Both the position numbers and the translations under genes were made by a program. A stretch of DNA of 64,000 nucleotides from the NCBI RefSeq assembly GCF_000934605.2, contig NZ_CP010897.2, positions 3,658,001-3,722,000 of the forward strand, written 5' to 3'. Below, in pieces: positions 8,962-18,765 of this stretch (position 1 is the first letter of the stretch; each line of letters begins with the position of its first letter). The notes under the pieces are model-generated. The model was not told the DNA's origin. It made no database searches and worked only from the letters and a program-made list of their open reading frames with translations. The stretch is from Pandoraea vervacti (GTDB lineage Bacteria > Pseudomonadota > Gammaproteobacteria > Burkholderiales > Burkholderiaceae).

Positions 8962-10077
8962 ATGTCCAATCTAAGCAGCGCTTTGCAACTCAAACCGGCC
9001 TCGAGCCAACTGCCGGTCTACACGTATTTCGATGAGGCGCTCCTCGCCCGCGAGCGTGAAGTCCTCTTTAAACACGGCCCACGCTACGTGGGCCACGAAC
9101 TGATGGTGCCGGAAGCCGGCGATTATTTCGCCCTCCCGGCCGAGCAGGAAGGCCGCATGCTGGTGCGCAATGGCGCTGGCGAGCATGACGGTATCGAACT
9201 GCTCTCGAACGTCTGTCGTCACCGTCAGGCGGTCATGCTCAATGGGCGCGGGAACACGCCCAACATTGTGTGTCCGCTTCACCGCTGGACTTACGACACG
9301 AAGGGCGAACTGCTCGGCGCGCCGCATTTCCCGGAAAAACCGTGCCTCAATCTCGGCAAGTTCCCGCTGCAACGCTGGAACGGGCTGCTGTTTGAAGCAG
9401 AAGGCCGCGATGTGCACGCCGATCTCGCACGCCTTGGCGTGAAGCACCATCTCGACTTCTCGAACTTCATGTTCGATCACGTCGAAGTGCATGAATGCAA
9501 CTACAACTGGAAGACGTTCATCGAGGTTTACCTCGAGGACTACCATGTCGTACCGTTCCACCCCGGCCTGGGCAGCTTCGTCTCGTGCGAAGACCTCAGT
9601 TGGGAATTCGGCGATTGGTACAGCGTGCAGACCGTTGGCGTTCACGAAGGTCTCGCCAAGCCCGGCAGCCCGATCTACCGTCAGTGGCATGACGTGCTGC
9701 TGCGCTATCGGGAGGGCGTGCCACCGGACTTCGGCGCGATCTGGATGGTGTACTATCCGCACCTGATGATCGAGTGGTATCCGCACGTGCTGGTGGTGTC
9801 GTGGCTGATTCCCCGTGGCCCGCAGAAGACGACGAATATCGTCGAATTCTATTATCCGGAGGAAATCGCGCTCTTCGAACGCGAATTCATCGAGGCGGAG
9901 CGGGCTGCCTACATGGAAACGGCTCGCGAGGACGACGAGATCGCCGAGCGCATGGACGCCGGGCGTCGTGCTCTGTTCGAGCGCGGCGTTTCGGAAGTTG
10001 GGCCGTACCAGAGTCCGATGGAAGACGGCATGCAGCACTTCCACGAGTTCCTGCGTCGACAGATGGGTGACTTCTGA
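8962..10077 (+). CDS. Rieske 2Fe-2S aromatic-ring-hydroxylating oxygenase, alpha subunit
   Basis: A 371-residue oxygenase component. The Rieske cluster ligands are C85-x-H87 and C104-x2-H107 (NVCRHRQ, VCPLHRW). The mononuclear iron region is the segment VYLEDYHVVPFHPGL, with the expected Asp and two His. Substrate is unknown: no reductase, ferredoxin or small subunit lies beside it, so it must use electron carriers encoded elsewhere. ATG 8962 follows a GGGAGTGGGA purine stretch; a GTG at 8956 is less likely. A hairpin terminator follows at about 10188. Confidence 0.88.
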   Translation: MSNLSSALQLKPASSQLPVYTYFDEALLAREREVLFKHGPRYVGHELMVPEAGDYFALPAEQEGRMLVRNGAGEHDGIELLSNVCRHRQAVMLNGRGNTPNIVCPLHRWTYDTKGELLGAPHFPEKPCLNLGKFPLQRWNGLLFEAEGRDVHADLARLGVKHHLDFSNFMFDHVEVHECNYNWKTFIEVYLEDYHVVPFHPGLGSFVSCEDLSWEFGDWYSVQTVGVHEGLAKPGSPIYRQWHDVLLRYREGVPPDFGAIWMVYYPHLMIEWYPHVLVVSWLIPRGPQKTTNIVEFYYPEEIALFEREFIEAERAAYMETAREDDEIAERMDAGRRALFERGVSEVGPYQSPMEDGMQHFHEFLRRQMGDF

Positions 10078-10187
10078 ACGCGGGCATGCGACCGACTCTC
10101 ACTGAATGAGAAGCACCGTAAGTGCCCCCGAAGGCGGACTGTGGCGCTGGCGGAACTGAATTAAATATTTGCCGAAAAATTCGCGAA

Positions 10188-10216
10188 ACGGCGGGCCATG
10201 TGCCCGCCGTTTTCGT
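10188..10216 (+). terminator. Terminator after the Rieske oxygenase gene
   Basis: ACGGCGGGC and GCCCGCCGT form a GC-rich stem with a short loop, followed by TTTTCGTT. Confidence 0.75.
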
Positions 10217-10337
10217 TAGAATCGTCGCCATGCTTTCGATATGACCGTGCACAACGCGTTTGTGCCGCACGGGTCGCCTGCGTTCAGCACAAAACGCGCC
10301 TGTTTGTCTCCTCGCCGTTATTCGGCCGCCACTCGCC

Positions 10338-11192
10338 ATGCAATCGCTCTGGATGTTGGTCTCCGCCTTCATGTTCACGTTGATGGGGCTCTTCATCAAA
10401 CTGGCGGCAAACGAATACAACACCGGCGAAATCGTCCTCTATCGCAGCCTGATCGGCGTGATCGTCCTCCTGGCGATTTCGTTCGTGCGAGGCCAGACGA
10501 TCCGCACGCGTCACTTCGGCGCGCACGTCAAACGCAGTACCGCCGGCGTCATCTCGCTCGGCCTGTGGTTCTATTCCCTCACGCAATTGCCGCTTTCGAC
10601 GGCGATGACCCTCAATTACATGTCGCCGATCTGGATTTCGCTGATCGTGATGGGCACCGCGGCGATGCGTGGCAGTTTGCGCACCGACTTCCGCCTCGTG
10701 GCTGCGATTTTCGCGGGGTTCGTCGGCGTTGCCCTGCTTTTACAGCCCACGATCGACAGTCAGGCTTGGGGGGGCGGTGTCGCAGGCGTGGTCTCTGGGG
10801 TGTTCTCGGCCATTGCCTACATGCAAGTCAAGGAATTGGGCGCCGCCGGCGAACCCGACTGGCGCATCGTCTTTTACTTCTCGCTCGGTGGGGTTTTGCT
10901 GGGCCTGGGGTGGGTGGCTATCGAGGGCATGCACGCCGTGACGTGGCGTGGTGCCGGCCTGATGTTGGGCGTTGGCCTTGCGGCGCTCATCGCACAGACC
11001 GCGCTCACACGGGCGTTTAGTCTGGGCAACACGCTCGTCACTGCGAATCTCCAATACTCGGGCGTAATCTTCGCTACACTGATCAGCATGCTTGTCTGGG
11101 GCGACTGGCCTGCGCTGGCCGGCTGGATCGGCATGCTGCTCATCGTGGCGAGCGGCATGACCGCGCTTCGCCGACCGTCACCCTCCGCCTGA
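10338..11192 (+). CDS. EamA/DMT-family membrane transporter
   Basis: A 284-residue integral membrane protein with about ten hydrophobic segments, arranged as two five-helix EamA halves. It begins MQSLWMLVSAFMFTLMGLFIKLAAN and the first half includes the typical LYRSLIGVIVLLA and LPLSTAMTLNYMSPIW segments. These proteins export small metabolites, but the substrate cannot be read from sequence. ATG 10338 puts the first membrane helix at the N-terminus; upstream in-frame starts would add unrelated residues. The sulfurtransferase gene follows after 45 bp and may be co-transcribed. Confidence 0.85.
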   Translation: MQSLWMLVSAFMFTLMGLFIKLAANEYNTGEIVLYRSLIGVIVLLAISFVRGQTIRTRHFGAHVKRSTAGVISLGLWFYSLTQLPLSTAMTLNYMSPIWISLIVMGTAAMRGSLRTDFRLVAAIFAGFVGVALLLQPTIDSQAWGGGVAGVVSGVFSAIAYMQVKELGAAGEPDWRIVFYFSLGGVLLGLGWVAIEGMHAVTWRGAGLMLGVGLAALIAQTALTRAFSLGNTLVTANLQYSGVIFATLISMLVWGDWPALAGWIGMLLIVASGMTALRRPSPSA

Positions 11193-11237
11193 TCGCCGCC
11201 GGACGATTCCTCCCCCACGCCCGTCTGCGGAGACGTC

Positions 11238-12122
11238 ATGATTCATACCCACTTCACCACGCTCATCAGTCCGCAAAATCTCGATGCGCTGATGCAAACC
11301 GCCGCCGGCGGCGGCGCCCCGGTGGTCATTTTCGATTGCCGATTCGATCTCGCCAACCCCGCGGCCGGCGAAGCCGCCTATGTGGACGGCCACATTTTCG
11401 GCGCGTTTTACGCACACCTCGAACGCGACCTTTCCGGCAAGACGACCGGCAAGAACGGCCGTCATCCACTGCCCGATCGCGACACCCTCGTACGTCATCT
11501 CGCGGCTTGTGGTCTGTCGAAGGGCCAGCAGGTTGTCGCCTACGACGCACAGGGCGGCATGTACGCGGCCCGTCTCTGGTGGCTGTTGCGTTGGCTTGGA
11601 CACGAGTCGGTCGCCGTACTCGACGGCGGATTGCAAGCGTGGGAAGCCGCCGGCTTCAAACTCGACGCCGCACCGCCCGAAGAACCGCCGCCCGGCGACT
11701 TTGCGCCCGGTGAACCGCTGGCGACCACGGCCGATGCGGCGGCCATCGAACGCAATCTTACGTCGCATGAGCGTCTGGTCATCGACGCCCGTGCTCCCGA
11801 TCGCTATCGCGGCGAGAACGAGACGCTCGACCCCATTGGCGGCCATATCCCCGGGGCAGTCAATCGTTTCTTCAAGGACAACCTCGGTGCCGACGGTCGT
11901 TTCAAGCCAGCGGCGACGCTTCGCGAGGAAATCACACAGATCATCGGCCACGAACGCCAGCCCGAGCGCGTGATCGCCCAATGCGGGTCAGGCGTGACGG
12001 CTTGCCACAATCTGCTGGCAATGGAGGTCGCCGGTCTGCACGGCGCCAGCCTCTATCCGGGGTCGTGGAGCGAATGGTGTGCCGACAAGCGTCGCCCGGT
12101 GGCGACCGGCCCTCAGCCCTAA
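11238..12122 (+). CDS. sseA: Sulfurtransferase, two rhodanese domains (3-mercaptopyruvate type)
   Basis: A 294-residue tandem rhodanese protein. The N-terminal inactive domain has FDCRFDL and VAYDAQGGMYAARLWWLLRWLGH. The C-terminal domain holds the active-site loop CGSGVTA, the form typical of 3-mercaptopyruvate sulfurtransferases. It would move sulfur from mercaptopyruvate to thiophilic acceptors such as cyanide or thioredoxin. The symbol is by family; thiosulfate specificity is not excluded. It lies 45 bp downstream of the EamA transporter. Confidence 0.87.
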   Translation: MIHTHFTTLISPQNLDALMQTAAGGGAPVVIFDCRFDLANPAAGEAAYVDGHIFGAFYAHLERDLSGKTTGKNGRHPLPDRDTLVRHLAACGLSKGQQVVAYDAQGGMYAARLWWLLRWLGHESVAVLDGGLQAWEAAGFKLDAAPPEEPPPGDFAPGEPLATTADAAAIERNLTSHERLVIDARAPDRYRGENETLDPIGGHIPGAVNRFFKDNLGADGRFKPAATLREEITQIIGHERQPERVIAQCGSGVTACHNLLAMEVAGLHGASLYPGSWSEWCADKRRPVATGPQP

Positions 12123-12176
12123 GCAGGCACGCAGCGCTGCAGGGCTCCCCTGTCGGCGCCTGTCGCCAAGCCAGCG

Positions 12177-13064
12177 TTACCGACGGGCGTTGGCGGCGAC
12201 CGGCGCCATGTCCTGTCGAGATGCCCCATCTCCTGGCACGCTCGCGAGCGCCCTGCCGCCTTCATCGTGGCCGTGACCATGATCGTGCTCGTGGTCGTGA
12301 CCGTTTAGCCAGACGACCAGCGCCAAACCCACAGCGATCAGCAGAATCTGCGGCAGCGCGTCGCGCGGGGACGTGCGGCGCTGCATCTGCGGCATCAGGT
12401 CCGACACCGCAATGTAGATGAAGCTGCTCGCCGCCAATGCCAGCAGATAGGGAATCAGGCTCTGCAGACGGTCGAGCATGAAATAGCCGAGCACACCGCC
12501 CAGCAATGCCGTGAGGCTCGACGCCAGCGTCAGAACCAGCGCCTTGCGGCGTTTGAACCCGGCGTTCAGCAGCACCATGAAGTCGCCCAACTTGTGCGCC
12601 ACTTCGTGCACCGTAATCGACACCGTCGCCGCCACACCCAGGCGCGGATCGGTAAGGAACGCCGCAGCGATCACCACGCCGTCGGCAAAATTGTGGATGG
12701 CGCTGCCGACCAGAATCATCCATCCGCCCCTGCCCGCTTCATGCGCGTCGTGGCCATGCTCGTGATGATGCCCGTCGCCCTCGTGGTGATGGCTGTGACG
12801 CAACAACGCGAGCTTTTCCAGCAGGAAGAAACCCAGTAACCCGCCAAGCAGCCAGCGCGTAATGACATGGGCGTCGACATGCGACTCCAGACTCTCGGGC
12901 AGCAGATGCAGCAGCGCCGTGCCGAGCAGCACGCCCGCCGAGAAGCTGACCATCTTGTCGATGAGCTTCGAGAGCAGGCCGAGCGACAACGATGCTGCGC
13001 CGAACAGGCTCAGCACGCCGGAAGCCAGCGTGGCGATTACGATGAAAAGAAAGATGGCGTCGAT
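12177..13064 (-). CDS. ZIP-family metal transporter
   Basis: Integral membrane divalent-metal transporter. The His-rich cytoplasmic loop (HSHHHEGDGHHHEHGHDAHE) lies between helices 3 and 4. The helix 4 and 5 metal-site motifs are HNFADGVVIAAAF and HEVAHKLGDF. The His-rich tail (HDHEHDHGHGHDE) is also typical. The first standard start codon in frame is GTG 13016, but this leaves out the start of membrane helix 1. Upstream the frame stays open with IDAIFLFIVIATLASG, and the only well-placed ribosome site (GGGAGA) precedes an ATC at 13064. I give the longer form; the start is the uncertain point. Confidence 0.85.
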   Translation of the reverse strand: MDAIFLFIVIATLASGVLSLFGAASLSLGLLSKLIDKMVSFSAGVLLGTALLHLLPESLESHVDAHVITRWLLGGLLGFFLLEKLALLRHSHHHEGDGHHHEHGHDAHEAGRGGWMILVGSAIHNFADGVVIAAAFLTDPRLGVAATVSITVHEVAHKLGDFMVLLNAGFKRRKALVLTLASSLTALLGGVLGYFMLDRLQSLIPYLLALAASSFIYIAVSDLMPQMQRRTSPRDALPQILLIAVGLALVVWLNGHDHEHDHGHGHDEGGRALASVPGDGASRQDMAPVAANARR

Positions 13065-13235
13065 GGTGTTTCTCCCGCAGGCAAGCCGGCGATTTAACCA
13101 GCTTTTACCGTGACAGGCAAACCGTCAGGCCGCCTGACGCGATGACGTGCGCAACGCCACTGCGCCAGACAAGGCGATGGCCGCCGACGACTGCTCGTCA
13201 GGCAACCCTCGGCGACTCGCCCGGACATCGGCCTC

Positions 13236-14111
13236 TCAGGCCACGCCGTGCTTGCGGAACCAGTCTTGCGCCAGAGCCCAGCCCTGCTTTGCGTCGGCCT
13301 CGACATAGCTCGCGCGGTAGTCCGCGAAAAACGCATGCCCCGAGTTCGGGAACACCTTGAGCTCGGAAGCCTTCGACGCGGCGTCGCCCTTGGCCAGCGC
13401 TTCGCGCGCCTGCTCGACGCTTGCGACCGGAATGCCCGTGTCCTTGCCGCCATACAGGCCAAGCAACGGTCCGTGCAACTTGCCTGCGATATCGATTGGA
13501 TTACGCGGAAAGTTCTCGCTCTTGTCGCCGACGATGCGCCCATACCAGGCGACCGCCGCTTTGACCTTCGGATTGTGGGCGTCGTACAGCCACGCCACCC
13601 GCCCGCCCCAGCAAAAGCCGGTAATGCCCAGACGATTGTCGTCGCCGCCGTTCGCCGCCGCCCATTTCACGGTCGCGTCGATATCGCTCATGACCTGCTG
13701 GTCCGGGGTTTTGGCGACGATCTGCGACTGAATCTCGGCAATGGTCCCCAGCGACTGCGGATCGCCCGCGCGTGCGAACAACTCCGGCGCTACCGCCAGA
13801 TAACCGAGTTTGGCGAAACGTCGGCAAATATCGGCGATGTGCTGGTGCACGCCAAAAATTTCCGAAACGACGACAATCGTCGGCAAATGGGTCTTTCCGG
13901 CCGGCTTCGCGTAGTACACCGGCATTTTGATGCCGGGCACATCGAGCAGGTATTCGCCTGCGTCCAGCCCTTGCGTGTCCGTCGTGATCGTTTCGGCGGC
14001 CACCGGCAGCGCCGCCAGCGCAAATGCCGAACCGACCGCCGTCTTCAGAAAATCACGCCGGTTACGCGGCGCCACTTCAGGCACGAGACTATCCAGATCC
14101 GCTTGCGACAT
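13236..14111 (-). CDS. Dienelactone-hydrolase-family protein, Tat-exported
   Basis: A 291-residue alpha/beta hydrolase. A twin-arginine signal is visible (RRDFLK at residues 18-23, then a hydrophobic AVGSAFALAALPVAAET stretch), so it should be exported folded to the periplasm. The nucleophile elbow is GFCWGG with Cys, as in dienelactone hydrolases, and SGHAFF supplies the catalytic His. ATG 14111 gives a normal Tat leader; the open frame upstream is ignored. The substrate is unknown and no chlorocatechol pathway genes are nearby. Confidence 0.87.
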   Translation of the reverse strand: MSQADLDSLVPEVAPRNRRDFLKTAVGSAFALAALPVAAETITTDTQGLDAGEYLLDVPGIKMPVYYAKPAGKTHLPTIVVVSEIFGVHQHIADICRRFAKLGYLAVAPELFARAGDPQSLGTIAEIQSQIVAKTPDQQVMSDIDATVKWAAANGGDDNRLGITGFCWGGRVAWLYDAHNPKVKAAVAWYGRIVGDKSENFPRNPIDIAGKLHGPLLGLYGGKDTGIPVASVEQAREALAKGDAASKASELKVFPNSGHAFFADYRASYVEADAKQGWALAQDWFRKHGVA

Positions 14112-14386
14112 GTCGCACTCCAGGTGAAAACGTCGAAAAAAGAACAAAAGAGACTGTTAGAAAAACGCCGGAAAACCGCCAATCAGACGGCAAGGCGAGC
14201 CGCCGACCGAGGCCGGACGTTCGGATATTACTAGAGAGGGTACCCGCTTGCACTCGGACGCGCGCGCAAACGCACTCGGATCATTCCGAATCGACTTGGC
14301 AAAGGGATCGGAAGGAGAAGAAAACCCGGGACACGATGCGGGTCGCGCGCGCGGAACCGTCGCGCGACCCGGCTCACATCGCGATA

Positions 14387-15799
14387 TCAATGCAGCTTCA
14401 CGCGCGGCACCGTGGAGCGCCGCAGACGGTTCGCCACCGTGTCGAGCATCATGCGCCACACGCCATGCAGCGCCGCCACATGCATACGATAGAGCGAAGT
14501 GTACATGACCCGAGCGAACAATCCTTCGATAAACATGCTGCCGCCGATAAGACCGCCCATCAGATTGCCGACTGCGCTGAACTTGCCCAGCGAGACGAGC
14601 GAGCCGAAGTCACGATAGGTGAAAGTCGGCAGGCTTTGCCCTTTCAGACGCGCATCGATGGCCTTGACGAGAAAACTGGCCTGTTGGTGCGCTGCCTGCG
14701 CCCGCGGCGGCACGAAGCCGTGCTCGGGCCACTCGCAACTCGCACAATCCCCGAACGCGAAGATGTCGGGATCGGTCTTGCTTTGCAGCGTGGGCAACAC
14801 TTCGATCTGATTCAACCGGTTGACCGCCAGCCCCAACTTGCCGAGCACCGGCGGCGCCGTAATGCCCGCCGACCAGACCGTAATGTCGGCCGGCAACACC
14901 TTGCCGCTCGTGGTGGTCACTTCGTTCGGACGCACCTCCGCCACCGAATCGCCGCAAAGGATGTCGACGTCGAGCTTCGTGAGCAAGCCGGCCACCGCGC
15001 CAGATACCCGCTCGGGCAACGCCTTCAGAATGCGCGGACTCGATTCGATGATGGTAATGCGCACGTCCTTGCGCGGGTCGAGCTTCAACCCGTACGAGCG
15101 AAGCACTTCCGCCGTATTGCGCAACTCGGCCGAAAGCTCCACGCCCGTCGCCCCGGCGCCCACGATCACGAGATTGACCTTGTGACGCTGGGCCTTCGGC
15201 GGCGACAACAACGCGCCGGCGGGGGCGTCCGGTGTATCGGAAGGGACAGCTGCGTCCGCTGCATCCGCCGCGTCCGACAGGGTCGCCTGAAGCGGCGTGT
15301 CGGCGGCATTCTGCGCGCGAACGCACGCCGCCATCAATCGACGGCGGAAGCGCTCGGCCTGCTCGACCGTATCGAGCGCGATGGTGTGTTCCTGCGCGCC
15401 CGGCACGCCGAAGAAGTTGGTGGTGCTGCCGATGGCGAGCACGAGCGTGTCGTAAGGCAAGGTGCGCTCGGGCAGCAAATCGCCCTCGCCTTCGTCGGCC
15501 GCCGCCGGCACGGCCGCGAGCCGGATGGTCTTGGCCGCGCGATCGAGCCCGATCATCTCGCCGGTCGCGAACTCGAAGTGATGCCAGTTCGCCTGAGCGA
15601 CGTACGAGAGCTGATGTGTCGCCGTATCCATGACACCGGCCGCGACCTCATGGAGCAACGGCTTCCAGATGTGCGACAACGAACGGTCGACCAGCGTAAT
15701 CCGAACGTCCTTGCCACGCCCGTACTTGTCGCCCAGGCGGGTGACAAGTTCGAGACCGCCGGCGCCACCGCCGACCACAACGATACGATGCACACTCAC
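14387..15799 (-). CDS. ndh: Type II NADH dehydrogenase (NDH-2)
   Basis: A 470-residue flavoprotein that passes electrons from NADH to quinone without pumping protons. It has the N-terminal FAD fold (RIVVVGGGAGGLELVTRLG), the NADH fold (VIVGAGATGVELSAEL) and the FAD C-terminal signature (DIFAFGDCASC). An acidic Ala-rich insertion (SDAADAADAAVPSDTPDAPAG) sits before the NADH fold and is unusual. The amphipathic C-terminus (LFARVMYTSLYRMHVAALHG) is the expected membrane anchor. Confidence 0.9.
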   Translation of the reverse strand: MSVHRIVVVGGGAGGLELVTRLGDKYGRGKDVRITLVDRSLSHIWKPLLHEVAAGVMDTATHQLSYVAQANWHHFEFATGEMIGLDRAAKTIRLAAVPAAADEGEGDLLPERTLPYDTLVLAIGSTTNFFGVPGAQEHTIALDTVEQAERFRRRLMAACVRAQNAADTPLQATLSDAADAADAAVPSDTPDAPAGALLSPPKAQRHKVNLVIVGAGATGVELSAELRNTAEVLRSYGLKLDPRKDVRITIIESSPRILKALPERVSGAVAGLLTKLDVDILCGDSVAEVRPNEVTTTSGKVLPADITVWSAGITAPPVLGKLGLAVNRLNQIEVLPTLQSKTDPDIFAFGDCASCEWPEHGFVPPRAQAAHQQASFLVKAIDARLKGQSLPTFTYRDFGSLVSLGKFSAVGNLMGGLIGGSMFIEGLFARVMYTSLYRMHVAALHGVWRMMLDTVANRLRRSTVPRVKLH

Positions 15800-16026
15800 G
15801 ATAACTCCCCGTGCTTGGAAAACCGTCCGGCCGGTCGACGAACTGCCCGACCGGCGATATCGATTACCTTACCGCAGAGTGCGGACTTCGGGTATTCCGG
15901 CCGCCCTATTCCCGCTATTGCGTGATCCTGATCGTCGTGCCGTCCGACGTATGCCCGGCATCGCTTCGGACGAACCGAACGAACCGGACGAACCCCGCAC
16001 GCCGTTGCGGCATACGCCGCGCACCG

Positions 16027-18765
16027 TCAGTGCGCCTGCTCCCAATTCTCCCCCACGCCGACTTCGGCCACGAGCGGTACCTTGAGCTTAGCCACGCCGC
16101 ACATCAACTCCGGCAGGCGCTTGCGAACTTCCGCCAGTTCATGGTCGGGCACTTCGAGCACCAGTTCGTCGTGCACCTGCATGATCTGACGCGTTTGCAG
16201 GCCGCTATCGTCGAGCCAGCGCTGCACGGCAATCATGGAGAGCTTGATGAGGTCAGCGGCCGTGCCCTGCATCGGCGCATTGATGGCGGCGCGCTCGGCC
16301 GCCTGACGGCGCGGCCCGTTGCCGCCGTTGATATCCGGTAGCCACAGACGACGGCCGAAAACCGTCTCGACGTAGCCGCGCGCCTTGGCGCTCTTGCGCG
16401 TCTCGTCCATGTAGCGCGCCACACCGGGGTAGCGCATGAAGTAGCGGTCGATGTACTGCTTGGCGGCGTCACGCTCGATGCCGAGGTTCGCCGCCAGACC
16501 GAAGGCGCTCATGCCGTAGATCAGGCCAAAGTTGATGACCTTGGCGTAGCGCCGCTGCTCGGACGAGACTTCCAGCGGCGTCACGGCAAAGATCTCCGCT
16601 GCCGTCGCGCGGTGAATGTCCTCGCCGTTCGCAAATGCACGCAGCAGGCTTTCGTCGCCCGAAATATGGGCCATGATGCGCAGTTCGATCTGCGAGTAGT
16701 CAGCCGACACCAGTTGGCTGCCCGGCGGCGCAATGAACGCTTCGCGAATGCGACGGCCTTCGGCCGTGCGCACCGGAATGTTTTGCAGGTTCGGATCGTT
16801 CGACGCCAGCCGCCCCGTGATCGCCACTGCCTGCGCGTAGTTCGTATGCACGCGACCGGTCGCCGGATTGACCATCTTCGGCAACTTGTCGGTATACGTC
16901 GACTTCAGCTTGGCCAGCCCCCGATACTCGAGCAATACCTTCGGCAGCGGGTAGTCCTCCGCAAGCTTTTGCAGGACTTCCTCATCGGTCGACGGCGCAC
17001 CGCTGGCCGTCTTCTTGACGACGGGCAGTTGCAATTGCGTGAAGAAAATATCGCCGATCTGCTTGGGCGAATTCAGGTTGAACTGCTGACCGGCCAGCGT
17101 ATAGGCCTCATTCTCGAGCGTGATCAGCTTGCGACCGATTTCGTCGCTTTGCGCCGCCAGCCGGGCGGTATCGACCAGCACACCGTTTCGCTCCATGCGC
17201 TGGAGCACGCGCGCCGTCGGCATTTCGACATCGCGATAAACGAATTCGAGCGTGGCCTCGCGCGCCACGTCCGGATACAGCGCACGATGCAGACGCAGCG
17301 TGATGTCGGCATCCTCCGCGGCATATTCGGTGGCCCGCTCGATCGTGACCTCATCGAAGCCGATCTGCTTCGCGCCCTTGCCGCAGACGTCCTCGTACTT
17401 CACCGTCGTCACACCGAGATGGCGCGACGCGAGGCTATCCATATCGTGGCTGCGGTGCGATTCGAGCACATACGACTGAAGCAGTGTGTCGTGCGCGATG
17501 CCGCCCAACACGATGCCGTAGTTCTCCAGCACGTGCGCGTCGTACTTCAGGTTCTGTCCAACCTTCTTGTGATCGGGGCTCTCGAGCCAGTGCTTCAGGC
17601 GTGCGAGCACTTCGTCGCGCGGTAACTGTTCGACTTCGCCCGGTGCGCGATGCGCGACCGGAAGGTATGCGGCGCGCCCCGGCTCGCATGAGAACGACAG
17701 ACCGACGAGTTGCGCCTGCATCGCGTCGAGCGATGTCGTCTCCGTATCGAATGCCGTCAACTCGGCAGCCTCGATGGTCTTCAGCCACGCATCGAATTGC
17801 TCCCACGTCAGCACAGCCTCGTACTGTCGCTCGATAGTGTCGGCCATCGGCGCCGGCGCTGGCTCGCCGGCTTGCGATGCCACGGCCGCTTCCGCTTCGC
17901 GCAGCAACGTCTTGAAGCCGTGGCGCGAAAAGAAATCGCGCAGCACTTCAGCGTCTTCGGGCTGGGTTTGCAGACTGGCTTCGATGGAGGTGACCTGCGG
18001 CGCGAGATCGCAATCGAGCGCCACCGTGACAAGCTTGCGCCCCATGGGCAGCCAGTCGAGCGCACGACGCAGGTTCTCGCCGACGGCGCCCTTCACTTCC
18101 GCCGCGTGCGCGACGAGGTTATCCAGATCGCCGTATTGCGTGAGCCATTTGACGGCCGTCTTCGGGCCGCACTTCTCGACGCCCGGCACATTGTCGACGG
18201 TGTCGCCCACCAGCGTCAGGTAATCGACGATGCGCTCGGGCGGCACGCCGAACTTCGCGAGGACCGCGGGAGCGTCGAGCGTTTCGTTGGTCATCGTGTT
18301 GACGAGCGTCACACGGTCGTTCACGAGCTGCGCCAGATCCTTGTCGCCGGTCGAGACGACCACGCGCATGCCGCGCTCGGCCGCCTGCCTGGCGAGCGTG
18401 CCGATGACGTCGTCCGCTTCGACGCCGTCGATCATGAGAAGCGGCCAGCCCATCGCGCGCACGGCTTCGTGAATCGGTTCGATCTGCGCACGCAGATCGT
18501 CTGGCATCGACGGACGGTTCGCCTTGTACTCGGGATACCAGTCGTCGCGGAACGTCTTGCCCTTTGCATCGAAAACGCAAGCGCTGTACTCTGCATGAAC
18601 GTCTTTACGCATGCGGCGCAGCATATTGACGATGCCGTGCAGCGCGCCCGTAGGCTCGCCGCTGGGCCCGCGCAAATCCGGCAGGGCGTGATAGGCTCGA
18701 TAAAGATAACTCGAACCATCGACCAATAAGAGCGTCTTACCTTCCAGACTTTGCTGTTCCGACAT
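16027..18765 (-). CDS. polA: DNA polymerase I
   Basis: Replication and repair polymerase, 912 residues. Domains in order are the 5'-3' exonuclease (LLLVDGSSYLYRAYHALPDL, GVEADDVIGTLA), the 3'-5' proofreading exonuclease with an intact DTE motif (FDTETTSLDAMQ), and the family A polymerase (VSADYSQIELR, RRYAKVINFGLIYGMSAFGLA, QVHDELVLEV). The frame extends far upstream, but ATG 18765 gives the standard N-terminus MSEQQSLEGKTLLLVDG. Its start codon abuts that of the divergent LOG gene (CATATG). Confidence 0.97.
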   Translation of the reverse strand: MSEQQSLEGKTLLLVDGSSYLYRAYHALPDLRGPSGEPTGALHGIVNMLRRMRKDVHAEYSACVFDAKGKTFRDDWYPEYKANRPSMPDDLRAQIEPIHEAVRAMGWPLLMIDGVEADDVIGTLARQAAERGMRVVVSTGDKDLAQLVNDRVTLVNTMTNETLDAPAVLAKFGVPPERIVDYLTLVGDTVDNVPGVEKCGPKTAVKWLTQYGDLDNLVAHAAEVKGAVGENLRRALDWLPMGRKLVTVALDCDLAPQVTSIEASLQTQPEDAEVLRDFFSRHGFKTLLREAEAAVASQAGEPAPAPMADTIERQYEAVLTWEQFDAWLKTIEAAELTAFDTETTSLDAMQAQLVGLSFSCEPGRAAYLPVAHRAPGEVEQLPRDEVLARLKHWLESPDHKKVGQNLKYDAHVLENYGIVLGGIAHDTLLQSYVLESHRSHDMDSLASRHLGVTTVKYEDVCGKGAKQIGFDEVTIERATEYAAEDADITLRLHRALYPDVAREATLEFVYRDVEMPTARVLQRMERNGVLVDTARLAAQSDEIGRKLITLENEAYTLAGQQFNLNSPKQIGDIFFTQLQLPVVKKTASGAPSTDEEVLQKLAEDYPLPKVLLEYRGLAKLKSTYTDKLPKMVNPATGRVHTNYAQAVAITGRLASNDPNLQNIPVRTAEGRRIREAFIAPPGSQLVSADYSQIELRIMAHISGDESLLRAFANGEDIHRATAAEIFAVTPLEVSSEQRRYAKVINFGLIYGMSAFGLAANLGIERDAAKQYIDRYFMRYPGVARYMDETRKSAKARGYVETVFGRRLWLPDINGGNGPRRQAAERAAINAPMQGTAADLIKLSMIAVQRWLDDSGLQTRQIMQVHDELVLEVPDHELAEVRKRLPELMCGVAKLKVPLVAEVGVGENWEQAH

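Noticed and set aside
14024..15925. Long plus-strand frame antisense to ndh
   Set aside because: Same cause as above; the minus-strand NDH-2 gene has intact FAD and NADH motifs.
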